Of a DNA stretch of 42,717 nt, positions 1 to 7,264 are shown in pieces. Location: IMG/VR virus record IMGVR_UViG_3300045965_000114, positions 1 through 42,717 of that record. The stretch is one strand, 5' to 3'. Under the pieces are notes generated by a model. That model was not told the DNA's origin. It worked only from the letters and a program-made list of their open reading frames with translations, and made no database searches. This DNA comes from a virus. The position numbers were made by a program, and so were the translations under genes. How positions within the stretch are numbered: the first letter of the stretch is position 1; the number at the start of each line of letters is the position of its first letter.

Positions 1-105
1 GCTCTGGATCTTGCGCACCTGATGCAGCACGTCGGCCACGTCGAGCTCGTCGCGCTGGCGGGCAATCGCTTGCGATTCTCGGAGGGCGATTTCGGTGGCA
101 CTCAT
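1..105 (-). CDS. N-terminal fragment of phage recombination-type protein (cut by window edge)
   Basis: The frame opens at an ATG (105-103), has a TGATG/ATGA-type overlap with the next gene, and runs off position 1 after exactly 35 codons. The visible residues end in VLHQVRKIQ. In a recurrent phage family this stretch precedes the segment (V/A)Mxx(V/M)M and then HYGxIPGT. The HYGTIPGT part is seen at the far right end of the window on the same strand and in a compatible phase. I infer that this is the first part of the gene at 41875-42717, split by where the genome was opened. Its role, probably ssDNA annealing or recombination, is uncertain. Confidence 0.7.
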   Translation of the reverse strand, partial: MSATEIALRESQAIARQRDELDVADVLHQVRKIQS

Positions 106-245
106 GTCTGCTCCCCATAGTTGCGATTCAAGCGGTAGCCGCATTTCTTACACACGTACCGCGTCTCCACGGCGCCGCCCCGGTTGACGGTGATGCGCTC
201 CGTGAGCGACCGGCAGACAGGACACGTCTTGGTGTCGTTATTCAT
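102..245 (-). CDS. Small zinc-ribbon protein, 47 aa
   Basis: The protein has two CxxC knuckles, CPVC near residue 8 and CKKC near residue 32, about 20 residues apart, as in a four-Cys zinc ribbon. The ATG at 245 overlaps the upstream stop as ATGA, and the stop overlaps the following ATG the same way, which fixes this start over longer in-frame extensions. A role in nucleic-acid or protein binding is an inference from the fold. No specific function can be assigned. Confidence 0.7.
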   Translation of the reverse strand: MNNDTKTCPVCRSLTERITVNRGGAVETRYVCKKCGYRLNRNYGEQT

Positions 246-421
246 TCCGTGACCCTGCCGGGGCACTCTTCCATCGCCGCCCACTGGTCGCCGTGGATCG
301 GCCGCTCGCACTTGCGACACAGCGGCAGTGGATCGCCGCGGCTGAAATCAATCTCGTGCAACCGCGCCAGCCGCGCGAAGTGCAGCGCGAGCTCATGGCT
401 GGGGATCTCAAACGTGCTCAA
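242..421 (-). CDS. Small Cys-rich hypothetical protein, 59 aa, TTG start
   Basis: A longer reading to 472 is possible. A TTG at 421 overlaps the previous stop as TTGA and has a GGGAGGG Shine-Dalgarno sequence just upstream, so I prefer it. The product has one CRKC pair and a further Cys near the C-terminus, giving a possible partial zinc site. It lies in a run of four tiny coupled Cys-rich genes. The function is unknown. Confidence 0.6.
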   Translation of the reverse strand: MSTFEIPSHELALHFARLARLHEIDFSRGDPLPLCRKCERPIHGDQWAAMEECPGRVTE

Positions 422-594
422 CTCACCCTCCCGGCAATCTCGACCATCGTCGTCAGCCAGCAGTCCGCGCACAGCACCTCGGCGTACTCGCCGCCGAACA
501 TCACCCGTCGAAGGGCGGGCGGATCGCCGCAGCGCTCACAGCTCGGCAGCGTATCGAGGCACGCGCAGGGGCAGCGACCGTCGCCGAGGCTCAT
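418..594 (-). CDS. Small Cys-rich hypothetical protein, 58 aa
   Basis: The start is set by an ATGA overlap at 594 with the preceding gene. The product has CPCAC near the N-terminus, CERC near residue 17 and CADC near residue 41, which suggests metal binding (a zinc-ribbon-like CxxC...CxxC arrangement). It is the third member of the tiny Cys-rich gene run. The function is unknown. Confidence 0.6.
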   Translation of the reverse strand: MSLGDGRCPCACLDTLPSCERCGDPPALRRVMFGGEYAEVLCADCWLTTMVEIAGRVS

Positions 595-872
595 GCCCGC
601 CTCCGCGACCGCGCCCGGCTCGCCATCTTCCGCTGGTGATTCAGGTGCGTGATGCAGATCGCCGCCCCCGGCGCCCGCCGCTTCGGGCAGTCGCTCACGC
701 TGCATTGCGTGGGCGGTTTCTCAGCCTGCAACGGGGCCGGGGTCCCGACGCGCAAGGTGTGCGCCGTCGCGTGGCACGTGTAGAGCGTAAAGGTCGTCGT
801 GTCGAGAATGGGGCTCATGAGCGAGCCGTCAATCCCGCAGCGGCGAGCCATGCTAAGATTCATCTGAGCCAT
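591..872 (-). CDS. Hypothetical Cys-containing protein, 93 aa
   Basis: The ATG at 872 has a strong GGAGGGG ribosome-binding site five bases upstream. This makes it the lead gene of the four small coupled Cys-rich genes that run to position 102. A CSVSDC motif, later Cys and His residues (CITHLNH) and a basic C-terminal tail of Arg and Lys are visible. Possibly a small zinc-binding, nucleic-acid-binding protein. No family is recognised. Confidence 0.65.
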   Translation of the reverse strand: MAQMNLSMARRCGIDGSLMSPILDTTTFTLYTCHATAHTLRVGTPAPLQAEKPPTQCSVSDCPKRRAPGAAICITHLNHQRKMASRARSRRRA

Positions 873-923
873 TTCGACCCCTCCAGGTCTGAATGGTGGT
901 TGGTCACAAGGCGCCCGGCACGC

Positions 924-1025
924 TCACCACGTCGCCGGGCGCCGCGTTGTCTGCGCACAGAGCGGACACGTCGTCACCGGCGCGGGATTCACCTTCGCGG
1001 GCGGCGGGCCGTGCGGGAGTCTCAC
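924..1025 (-). CDS. Possible 33-aa CPLC-containing peptide
   Basis: The interval between 873 and 1059 holds one short GTG-initiated frame with a CPLC knuckle and several prolines. A GAAGG sequence sits directly before the GTG. It is too short to support well. Otherwise the interval is GC-rich and shows no convincing gene. Confidence 0.25.
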   Translation of the reverse strand: MRLPHGPPPAKVNPAPVTTCPLCAQTTRRPATW

Positions 1026-1059
1026 CCTTCGCTCGTGACACGTCGTGCCACGCTCCGTG

Positions 1060-1239
1060 TTACGCCGTGACACGGGTGTGCGCTTTCATCTGTTCCTGCG
1101 CCTCTGAGAAGCTGTGCCCCGTGAGCAGACATTCCCGTGCATACGTCGTCCAGCCGAGCCCGCGACGCCGTGCGGCATTGGCGAGCATCTCGATCTCCGA
1201 AGGCTTCAGGCGAATCGTTCGCGCTTCGCGGGATTCCAT
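1060..1239 (-). CDS. Ribbon-helix-helix-like small protein, 59 aa
   Basis: The product begins MESREARTIRLKPSEIEML. A short basic strand followed by a helix resembles Arc/MobC-type ribbon-helix-helix proteins, and a second helix with the motif GLGWTTYARECLL follows. The ATG at 1239 is chosen; a GTG at 1272, two bases after the upstream stop, would add about 11 residues. It is co-directional with the CI/Cro-like gene at 1275-1478 and could be an accessory regulator. The fold call is inference. Confidence 0.6.
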   Translation of the reverse strand: MESREARTIRLKPSEIEMLANAARRRGLGWTTYARECLLTGHSFSEAQEQMKAHTRVTA

Positions 1240-1274
1240 CGGCGTAGGGGGCTTGTGGCCGTTGTACTGCACGC

Positions 1275-1478
1275 CTAGACCGCCTTGCGCTGGTGGCGGG
1301 CGAACAAGCGATCGATGCGGCCCCACACGACCGCTGACGTTATCTGTCCCCGAAGGACCTTTGAGACCAAGCCCGGATCTTTCCGTATCCGCCGGGCGAG
1401 CTCGTTCTGCGACCACCCCAATTCGCGCAGGCGCGCATGGACATCCTCGCGAGTAAGGTTTACTGTTGTGCTCAACAT
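1275..1478 (-). CDS. Cro/CI-type helix-turn-helix regulator, 67 aa
   Basis: After a short lead, residues about 9-50 form a classic Xre/Cro HTH: LRELGWSQNELARRI, then a recognition segment containing DPGLVSKVLRG. It is divergently transcribed from the YdaS/Cro-like gene at 1530 across a short spacer with dyad symmetry, the arrangement of a lysogeny switch. Starts at 1478 and 1490 are both possible; I use the one closest to the domain. It lacks a C-terminal self-cleavage domain, so it is not a lambda-CI-type LexA-like repressor. Which arm is repressor and which is Cro cannot be decided from sequence. Confidence 0.75.
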   Translation of the reverse strand: MLSTTVNLTREDVHARLRELGWSQNELARRIRKDPGLVSKVLRGQITSAVVWGRIDRLFARHQRKAV

Positions 1479-1529
1479 GGAGTGCAACATACATCTACCA
1501 TTGGTATACGTCAAGGGATTTTCTATCGA
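1479..1529. promoter_or_regulatory. Divergent regulatory spacer with operator-like dyads
   Basis: This AT-richer spacer separates the two divergent DNA-binding genes. A near-perfect dyad TACCA-T-TGGTA lies at 1496-1506. The hexamer CAACAT occurs at 1473-1478 and 1485-1490, and GTTG/CAAC arms lie at 1465-1476. TATACG next to the dyad could serve as a -10 element toward the plus-strand gene. These are candidate operators; no promoter has been demonstrated. Confidence 0.5.
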
Positions 1530-1760
1530 ATGGCTAAGGCCCCGAAATCACTACCAAAGATAGACAGATTTGCGGAGGCCGCCGCACGAGCCAATGTCCC
1601 GGTGGAGGTCTTTCGACTCTGGGCGCTGAGGTCACTCCGAGGCGTGAACCCGAAACAGTGGTCACACTGGGAAACCGGACTGAAGCCAATTCCGGAGCGC
1701 TACATCATCGACTTCCTGCTCGCGTCTCTCGAGGATGAGCGCAAGCGGCGACCGGGCTGA
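1530..1760 (+). CDS. Cro/YdaS-like DNA-binding protein, 76 aa
   Basis: One of only two convincing plus-strand genes. The segment QWSHWETGLKPIPERYII resembles the end of the recognition helix and the following turn of YdaS/Cro-type antirepressors (W-x-x-G-x-x-x-I-P-x-x-R). A short AAGGGA sits about 11 bases before the ATG, a weak ribosome-binding site. Its divergent placement against the HTH gene at 1275-1478 suggests the pair sets the lysis-lysogeny decision. It is alone on its transcript and followed by a terminator-like hairpin. Confidence 0.65.
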   Translation: MAKAPKSLPKIDRFAEAAARANVPVEVFRLWALRSLRGVNPKQWSHWETGLKPIPERYIIDFLLASLEDERKRRPG

Positions 1761-1764
1761 CGGT

Positions 1765-1792
1765 GCGCCGGCCCCTAGCAAAGGCCCGGCGC
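1765..1792. terminator. Hairpin between convergent genes
   Basis: GCGCCGG at 1765-1771 pairs with CCGGCGC at 1786-1792, a 7-bp GC stem with a 14-nt loop. It sits between the end of the plus-strand gene at 1760 and the end of the minus-strand gene at 1855. There is no clear T-run, so it would be a weak or factor-assisted bidirectional terminator. Confidence 0.45.
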
Positions 1793-1854
1793 CCACATAC
1801 CAAGCTGTCGCCTAGCCGGCGAAGAGAGATCTTGGCCCGATGGTTTCGTGCGCG

Positions 1855-2196
1855 CTAGCCGCCAGGCTTGGCGGGCACTCCGTTCGGCTTCTTCCGAGAG
1901 AGAAACTCCCCGATGGTGAACGACCCCGCGTAGCTCGCCGCGAAGACGAGGCACCCCTTGATAAACGGCGGCACCCCCGCCACGGTCTCAGGCGACAGAC
2001 CGAAGAGACCGCCGAGGATCGGAATGAAATGGCCGATCACAGCCCCCGACACGCCCCCCACGATGAGCTCGACGCGCGTCCGCCGATTGAAGCCGAATTG
2101 GAGCGTCGGGCTCAGGGCGAGACGGCAGGCCGTCCCGCCGGCCCCGGCGACCAGATAGAACAAATACAGAAAGTTGGGGTTGAGGCAGATTTCCAT
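1855..2196 (-). CDS. Small membrane protein, 113 aa (holin candidate)
   Basis: Three hydrophobic stretches are visible: residues about 7-30, a Gly-rich segment 45-70 containing GGVSGAVIGHFIPILGG, and 75-98. A short basic C-terminal tail (RKKPNG) follows. The ATG at 2196 lies five bases after the upstream stop. It is the last gene of the virion train, the position where holins are often found, and has the size and topology of one. No endolysin accompanies it, so the holin assignment is inference only. Confidence 0.6.
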   Translation of the reverse strand: MEICLNPNFLYLFYLVAGAGGTACRLALSPTLQFGFNRRTRVELIVGGVSGAVIGHFIPILGGLFGLSPETVAGVPPFIKGCLVFAASYAGSFTIGEFLSRKKPNGVPAKPGG

Positions 2197-2200
2197 GTCA

Positions 2201-2545
2201 TCACCAGCCGGGATGCGCCATCGCGATCCAGCGAAAGACACGATCCCCGGCGACGGGGGTATCCGCGTGCAACCGTACTCGAGCCGACGAGGTAATCGTG
2301 ACCGCCGTCACCTTTTCGGCCGGTAGGTCGATGTCCTGGCGTCCCGACTGGAGTGCCTGGAACCCATGCGGCCCGCCGTCCTGAAGGTCTGGATGAACTT
2401 CCACGATGACCAGCTCGGGCAGATCCAGCGGCGCCCAGATGTAGGCGCACAGCATCCGCCATGCGGAGGGTTCAAACAGCGACACCTCGTTGGAGTTGAA
2501 CTGGCCCGAGGGAATCGTGATGAGGCAGTCGCGTGAGTCACTCAT
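2201..2545 (-). CDS. Hypothetical protein of tail/appendage cluster, 114 aa
   Basis: The start at 2545 overlaps the upstream stop as ATGA. The soluble, beta-rich-looking sequence includes LITIPSGQFNSNEVSLFEP and ends WIAMAHPGW. It follows the repeat-bearing appendage protein and precedes the small membrane protein, so a minor structural or appendage role is likely. No family is recognised. Confidence 0.65.
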   Translation of the reverse strand: MSDSRDCLITIPSGQFNSNEVSLFEPSAWRMLCAYIWAPLDLPELVIVEVHPDLQDGGPHGFQALQSGRQDIDLPAEKVTAVTITSSARVRLHADTPVAGDRVFRWIAMAHPGW

Positions 2546-3675
2546 CCCCGGATCACCCGCAGGATGCCCGCGCCCCCGATGCCCCCGCCGCCCGCCGCGC
2601 CGCCGACCGCCGTCATGCGCAACGCCTGATCCACTTCGACCACAAGCCCGAGCACCACGACCTTCGTCGACCGCATCGGCTGCGCCAACGCGCTCTCGCT
2701 GGTCAACCCGAACGTCCGCGACTTCAGCCGGGAGAACGATTGCGCGCTTGATGTCTCGCTGGCCTGCCCGAAGGCCAGGGCCTTGCGGGACGTGAACGGC
2801 TGTGCCAGATCGGTCTCGAGGAGTTGGCCGAATGCCTTGGCCTTGCTGCGTGTAAACGCTTGGGCGACATCAGTCTCAGTGACCTGGCCGAGTGCTCCGA
2901 TGAGACCTACGGACGGCACGAAATAGCGCCGCACCACCTTGGGACGGAGGAAGGCGTAGGGCTTAACGTGAAGCTGCTTGACTTCTCCGTCAGCGAGAAT
3001 ACGAGACCAGATGTAGAGCGATTCACACGCCCCATCCATTTGCACCCCACCGTCATCGCGCCGCCCAACCCGAATGGTGGCCCCAGAACCAAACGGCGTA
3101 ATGGTGGAATCCATCGTGGCCGCTTCGGCCACACCATCCAGATAAAATCTTGCGGTGGTCGTGCTGGCCATTTGACTCACGCCATAGGACTGAAAGACGC
3201 CAAGCGTGCTCGCCATCGTGGTCGCGGCTTGGGCCACGCTTCCGCCATTGTTCGCCCTGATCAGTGCCATCTTTTGCGCCGAACTACCATCAGTGCGAAA
3301 GTCGAACGGAACGTTTATATTGCCCCCGCCCGTATGCTTTCCTGCGAAGTGCCGATAATTTCCGCTTGCGTCAATGACGCCACGCCAGAGAATCGTGATG
3401 TCGCCAAGAAAGCCAGCGTCCGCAACGGCATACTCGACGCACGATGACGACGCCGCGGGGAGTGCAACACACAGCCCATTGGCTCTCGCCGCCCATGACG
3501 CGCCACCCTGGAAAACCCCGGCGATGCCCCGGACAAGATCGTGGGCCGAACCATTCGCGAGCATACAGAACGCGAGCTTGTTCGATAGTGGATGGCCCCA
3601 ATCAATCTCCACCGACCCAAACGGCGGCTTCCGCCGTCGATCCGGCCAGAGAAGTGATCGAGCGGTCTTAGGCAA
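2542..3675 (-). CDS. LamG-like tail appendage protein with five 20-aa repeats, 377 aa
   Basis: Residues about 25-245 read as a concanavalin/LamG-like beta-sandwich, of the type used for glycan binding in phage tail proteins. The markers are FYLDG, TIRVGRRDDGG and the late SLYIWSRILADGEVKQL. Residues about 261-360 consist of five consecutive 20-residue units of the form (A/T/V)(F/L)G(Q/L)xx(E)(T/S)xxAQxF, decaying toward the C-terminus. A Gly-rich tail follows. The start is a TTG at 3675 with GAAGG upstream; it overlaps the previous stop by eight bases. Host-receptor or surface-sugar binding is likely but inferred. Confidence 0.7.
   Translation of the reverse strand: MPKTARSLLWPDRRRKPPFGSVEIDWGHPLSNKLAFCMLANGSAHDLVRGIAGVFQGGASWAARANGLCVALPAASSSCVEYAVADAGFLGDITILWRGVIDASGNYRHFAGKHTGGGNINVPFDFRTDGSSAQKMALIRANNGGSVAQAATTMASTLGVFQSYGVSQMASTTTARFYLDGVAEAATMDSTITPFGSGATIRVGRRDDGGVQMDGACESLYIWSRILADGEVKQLHVKPYAFLRPKVVRRYFVPSVGLIGALGQVTETDVAQAFTRSKAKAFGQLLETDLAQPFTSRKALAFGQASETSSAQSFSRLKSRTFGLTSESALAQPMRSTKVVVLGLVVEVDQALRMTAVGGAAGGGGIGGAGILRVIRG
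2596..2895. repeat. Five degenerate 60-nt coding repeats
   Basis: These encode the five in-register 20-residue units of the appendage protein. Units 1-3 are the best conserved, sharing GQ, ET, AQ and F positions. Units 4 and 5 have drifted (GL in place of GQ, and loss of AQ in unit 5). The steady period and graded decay suggest expansion by unequal exchange followed by divergence. Confidence 0.8.
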
Positions 3676-4114
3676 CGCCTTCGTCGGTGACGCGAGCGGC
3701 CTTCAGGATGTTGCCGCTCGACGGCAAGGCGACGCCGGCCTTGTTGCGCAGGGAGAGTTTGAGCTTCATCGGCAGGATCGGCGCGATGACCGGGGCCGGG
3801 CGTTGCGCCGTGGCTGCCGTGGTATCGAGGCCGAAGGTCGCGAGTAGCCCCGTGGTTTGGAGCGCCTTGCCGTGGTCCGAGTAGTTGGTGCCGTCCGCTG
3901 CATACTCGGCCCACACATCGACGTAAGCCCCAGCGGTTGGCGAGAGCGAGGCGAGAATCAATTCCAGCATGATGAACGGGTAGCGGGTGCCGGTGGAATT
4001 GTCGATGGCGGACGACGCGGCAGAGAACGAGCCGTCAGCGAGCGAATTCAGTTCGGTGGTCAGAACGGAGGCTAGACTTTCCGGGGCCGCCCAATCGAAG
4101 GTGGTCGTCGCCAT
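3668..4114 (-). CDS. Hypothetical virion-region protein, 148 aa
   Basis: The beta-rich sequence includes PFIMLELILASLSPTAGAYVDVWAEY and a C-terminal segment LKLSLRNKAGVALPSSGN. Soluble, with no membrane segment or signal. It directly precedes the LamG-like appendage gene, with a small overlap, and is probably a tail or appendage partner. No named family is recognised. Confidence 0.65.
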   Translation of the reverse strand: MATTTFDWAAPESLASVLTTELNSLADGSFSAASSAIDNSTGTRYPFIMLELILASLSPTAGAYVDVWAEYAADGTNYSDHGKALQTTGLLATFGLDTTAATAQRPAPVIAPILPMKLKLSLRNKAGVALPSSGNILKAARVTDEGVA

Positions 4115-4116
4115 GT

Positions 4117-4482
4117 TTACGCCACCCCGCCGAGCACCCAGGCCGTCCCGTTCCAGGTGGACCCGTAGCGATTCCAGGGATTGTTGGTCGTCACGTCATC
4201 CTGAAAGGCTTGCCACCGGAGTTGGAGTTCGGCTTGGTACTGCGGCATCGACCACCCCGTCTGCCCGTTGATCGTGTCGACCTTCTCCGTGACCGACCCG
4301 TTGACGATTTGCGCATTGTCGGCCGCAATCGCGTCCTTCCACGCCGACACGGTGCCGGCGGGTTGCGCATAGAACGACTGGCGCGACGGCGGCACGTCGG
4401 CCCAGAGCACATAGCGAAAGATCTTCTGCTCGTCGGCCGCTCGGCCTTTGTCGAGAATGATCACGCGGAAGCGTGCCGCCAT
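4117..4482 (-). CDS. Hypothetical virion-region protein, 121 aa
   Basis: The ATG at 4482 follows an AAGGAG ribosome-binding site. The sequence begins with a hydrophobic strand (RFRVIILDKG) and ends in an aromatic-rich NRYGSTWNGTAWVLGG segment of a kind common in phage surface proteins. It sits two bases upstream of the next gene in the appendage cluster. The function is unknown. Confidence 0.65.
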   Translation of the reverse strand: MAARFRVIILDKGRAADEQKIFRYVLWADVPPSRQSFYAQPAGTVSAWKDAIAADNAQIVNGSVTEKVDTINGQTGWSMPQYQAELQLRWQAFQDDVTTNNPWNRYGSTWNGTAWVLGGVA

Positions 4483-4494
4483 CTCTCGGCTCCT

Positions 4495-4965
4495 TTAACT
4501 CGCGCGATAGAAGCCCGCCGCGTTCACTTGGGCGGTAATGTCGGAGCCGTCTGGGGTGACTTCGAAATCATGGAGCGTCATCGGTACAATGCTCGAATCG
4601 GCGCTGAACGCCGGGTTGTAGCAGATGATCAAATCCGTCCACGCCGTGCCCCCGACGACCGCGGTCCATGTCTGATCCGGGATGTCCAAATCGACGCGGT
4701 CGTTGGCGTCGTCAGGGGAAAACGCCACAAGATCAGCCGCCGCCAAGGTCTTGCGCGCGTAATTGGTATTGGTGACTTCAGCCGATCCACCACCACCGGG
4801 CAGACATTGTGCGAGCGTATCGAAATCCCGAAATTGAGCATCCGTCGTCGTTCCAGCGTTGACGACGACAATCGTGAGTCGAGATGTCGACGGGTCGCCG
4901 CTCTTGACCCGCTGGTAGTAGCCCGCCACCGATCCCTTCGCGATGTTCGGGATAAGATCCGCCAT
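4495..4965 (-). CDS. Hypothetical virion-region protein, 156 aa
   Basis: The ATG at 4965 shares a base with the previous stop (TGATG). This is favoured over an in-frame start six codons upstream. The protein is soluble with many Asp and Thr residues, including DANDRVDLDIPDQTW, and beta-strand-like segments. It is one of a set of medium-sized genes beside the appendage protein, so a minor structural role is likely. Confidence 0.65.
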   Translation of the reverse strand: MADLIPNIAKGSVAGYYQRVKSGDPSTSRLTIVVVNAGTTTDAQFRDFDTLAQCLPGGGGSAEVTNTNYARKTLAAADLVAFSPDDANDRVDLDIPDQTWTAVVGGTAWTDLIICYNPAFSADSSIVPMTLHDFEVTPDGSDITAQVNAAGFYRAS

Positions 4966-5327
4966 CAATTCTCCAGTTCGCACGCAAAGAACGAGTCTTT
5001 GCGATAGCCCGACGGGTTGTTCCGATCCGGCGACGGCGTCCCTTGATGCCGCTCGGCGACATGCGCCTCGGCCGCCCGGCTGTCGTCCAGCGCCCGGTTA
5101 CAGTGGCAGCAGTAGTAGCCGGGCGGCAGCACGATCCGGTACGTCAGCGTTTGATTGTCGCCGCGCACGATGACTTTCCCGCGCTCCATCGTGAGCCACC
5201 CTTCGGAGACCCCCTTCTCGATTAACCGGGGGGAGAAGTTCTGCGTGGGGTCCGACTCCAGCACGGTCACGCCGCGCACGATGGGCGGATTGGTCAGGGG
5301 CTGGCGATACAGGCGCTTGAGCCTCAC
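4965..5327 (-). CDS. C2H2-type zinc-finger-containing hypothetical protein, 120 aa
   Basis: Residues about 70-95 contain YYCCHCNRALDD followed by AEAHVAERH, a C-x2-C...H-x4-H arrangement like a single zinc finger. The N-terminal half is strand-rich (TLTYRIVLPPG). It is ATGA-coupled to the coiled-coil gene upstream. A structural role with a zinc-stabilised tip or a nucleic-acid contact are both possible. Confidence 0.65.
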   Translation of the reverse strand: MRLKRLYRQPLTNPPIVRGVTVLESDPTQNFSPRLIEKGVSEGWLTMERGKVIVRGDNQTLTYRIVLPPGYYCCHCNRALDDSRAAEAHVAERHQGTPSPDRNNPSGYRKDSFFACELEN

Positions 5328-5776
5328 GACTTGGCGGCCTCACTCAAGGCTGCCGCCATCCGGTCGGCGCGCTCGGCCGCTTTCGCCGCCCGCCGCTCGT
5401 GCTCCTCGATCACGGTGCGGAGCTCGGTCAGGTGGCGCTGCGCCTCGGCGGCTTCGGTCTTCAGCGTCGCTAGGCGCTTCTCGATGGCCTGCACCGTCGC
5501 AGTAGCCTCGGTGGCCCGCTGCTGCTCGGCGATCACGCACACCTCAGTGTCCCTGGTGACGCGGATGGATTCATCCTTGGCCGCCTGGGTGGCCGCCAGG
5601 GATCGCTCCTCGCGCTCCTTCAGCCCGGCGATGTTGCGCTCGAGGGTCAACTGCTGCTCCTCGAGCGTGTCGAGGATCGCCGCGCCCGCTTGGGCGGCTT
5701 TCAGGATGCGCGTGAGCGTCGGGGCCATCGACTCGAGCTGGGCCAGAGCGGTGCGAAACTCAGCGGATCGTGGCAT
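5324..5776 (-). CDS. Coiled-coil protein, 150 aa
   Basis: The ATG at 5776 has an AGGAG site five to six bases upstream, favoured over longer in-frame readings. Residues about 40-145 are almost entirely heptad-like helix rich in Glu, Ala, Arg and Leu (for example LEEQQLTLERNIAGLKEREE and AEAQRHLTELRTVIEEHERR). Probably a rod or trimeric stalk component next to the appendage proteins, or an assembly factor. Confidence 0.7.
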   Translation of the reverse strand: MPRSAEFRTALAQLESMAPTLTRILKAAQAGAAILDTLEEQQLTLERNIAGLKEREERSLAATQAAKDESIRVTRDTEVCVIAEQQRATEATATVQAIEKRLATLKTEAAEAQRHLTELRTVIEEHERRAAKAAERADRMAAALSEAAKS

Positions 5777-5816
5777 CGGGGTCTCCTGTGCTACGTTCCT
5801 CAAGTAGGAGGGAACG

Positions 5817-6023
5817 ATGAATCCTCTGGCGTGGCTGCTCGCGACGATCACCGGATCGATCGCCTTCTGGAGTCTCATCACGTGCGATTCGTGGCTTGAT
5901 GCCGTCGCGTGGGCCGTCGTGCTGCTGCTGGCCATCGCCACGGGACACGAGGAAATCCGCATATCCCGCCGACTGCATCAGCGCCACTCTTCCAGCGGCG
6001 GCGACGCCGCGCGCATGCCCTGA
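5817..6023 (+). CDS. Two-TM small membrane protein on the opposite strand, 68 aa
   Basis: The ATG is preceded by AGGAGGGA with four-base spacing, among the best ribosome-binding sites in the window. Two hydrophobic helices (about residues 3-22 and 28-45, the latter including AVVLLLAIATG) are followed by a basic tail. It fills a 201-nt gap in the otherwise continuous minus-strand train, and its end overlaps the 3' end of the convergent gene by 46 nt. The size and topology resemble a class II holin or a superinfection-exclusion protein; neither can be proven. Confidence 0.6.
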   Translation: MNPLAWLLATITGSIAFWSLITCDSWLDAVAWAVVLLLAIATGHEEIRISRRLHQRHSSSGGDAARMP

Positions 6024-7264
6024 CCGGCCGTATACAGTAGCCGATTCAGCGCCTGCGGGTTGCGCCCCACAAACGCCATATTGGCGATGACTTCGGGGGT
6101 CAACGCGCCAGCCGCCGCTCCGACGCCCAATCCAAGTCCGCCGCCGATGGTCATGGCGCCGCCCGCCGATCCGAAGCCACCCCCGAGCGCGCCGAGCGTG
6201 CGCCCCATGGCGTTGTAGGCCATGTCGGGCGGCAGACCACGGAAGCGTTGAACGAATTGATCGATGACCCTGACGCCCTCGGGGCCGAGGTTGGCGGTCA
6301 ACTGCTTGCGCGTTTCGGGCTGTCGTGAAAGGCGCATCAGCGTCGCGACATTCAGCGCCGGCACTTCGGCGCCTGACGTAATCCGTACCGTCGTCGCCTT
6401 GTCGATCAGCGAGCCGACGAGCGAGGCCCCAAGATCCTGCTTGAACGCAGTCGCGGCCTGACGCGCGAGGTCGGCTCCCACGCCGCCCGATGCCGCGGCC
6501 GACTCGAGATCCTTGACGATGCCGCCGTAGATCCCGCTGAGCTCGGCCGGCGCGTTGCGCAAGAGTGGCCCGATATCTCGGCGGACGGCTTCAAGTTCGA
6601 CCAAGGGAATCTCGCCCGTTGGCGTCATCTTGGCCTGCAGATTGTCGATGGTCGTCCGCACCGCCTGGGCCTTGGGATTGGCCGGTGTCGCGGGGAGCGT
6701 GATCCCGCTGATGACGCTCTGAATGTTCTTCGACGGGATCATGTCGCCGCCGGCAGCGCGAGCTGAGCGCGCCAGTTGGCCTACATCGACCGACGGTCGA
6801 AGGCTCTCGACGGCTTCCTGCCCCGCTTGTCCCGCGGCACCCTGCGCCCGTTCAAAGAGGGTGGGCGTCAGCCGTTGCGCGGTGCGCACGCCTCCCCGGA
6901 CCAATCGCCCAGCCGCGCCCATCACGGGCGGTATCGCCCCGGCGACCGCAATGGATTCGGGATCTAATTCTTTCCGATCGCCCATGACGTTCTCGGCGCC
7001 CTGCGCAAGATATTCGCCCGCAGCCGACGCGGCACCCGAAACGAGCGGGTGCGGAATCAGTCCCGGCGCGACCCGCAGGGCCGCCGCCTGACCTTCTAGA
7101 CGGGGCTTCTCGCCCGCAAGAGTTGAGGAGACGTACTCCCCGACGGGATCAATGACGCCGCCGATCTGGCGCAGCGTTTCCATGATCCCGCCCCCGCCGC
7201 CTTCCGAGGGTTTCGGCTGGCCCTGTGGCGGCTTGATGCCGAGGAGTTCATAGGCGTTCGGCAT
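5978..7264 (-). CDS. Probable internal virion / DNA-ejection protein, 428 aa
   Basis: The ATG at 7264 overlaps the upstream stop (TGATG); a GTG one codon earlier is also possible. The sequence has a Gly/Pro-rich N-terminus, an Ala-rich helical middle (about residues 120-330), and a Gly/Ala-rich hydrophobic C-terminal segment (about 360-400, GGGFGSAGGAMTIGGG). Such Ala/Gly-rich amphipathic proteins beside the nozzle gene in short-tailed phages are typically ejected pilot proteins that form a channel. No named family is recognised, so the role is inferred from composition and position. Confidence 0.6.
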   Translation of the reverse strand: MPNAYELLGIKPPQGQPKPSEGGGGGIMETLRQIGGVIDPVGEYVSSTLAGEKPRLEGQAAALRVAPGLIPHPLVSGAASAAGEYLAQGAENVMGDRKELDPESIAVAGAIPPVMGAAGRLVRGGVRTAQRLTPTLFERAQGAAGQAGQEAVESLRPSVDVGQLARSARAAGGDMIPSKNIQSVISGITLPATPANPKAQAVRTTIDNLQAKMTPTGEIPLVELEAVRRDIGPLLRNAPAELSGIYGGIVKDLESAAASGGVGADLARQAATAFKQDLGASLVGSLIDKATTVRITSGAEVPALNVATLMRLSRQPETRKQLTANLGPEGVRVIDQFVQRFRGLPPDMAYNAMGRTLGALGGGFGSAGGAMTIGGGLGLGVGAAAGALTPEVIANMAFVGRNPQALNRLLYTAGQGMRAASPPLEEWR

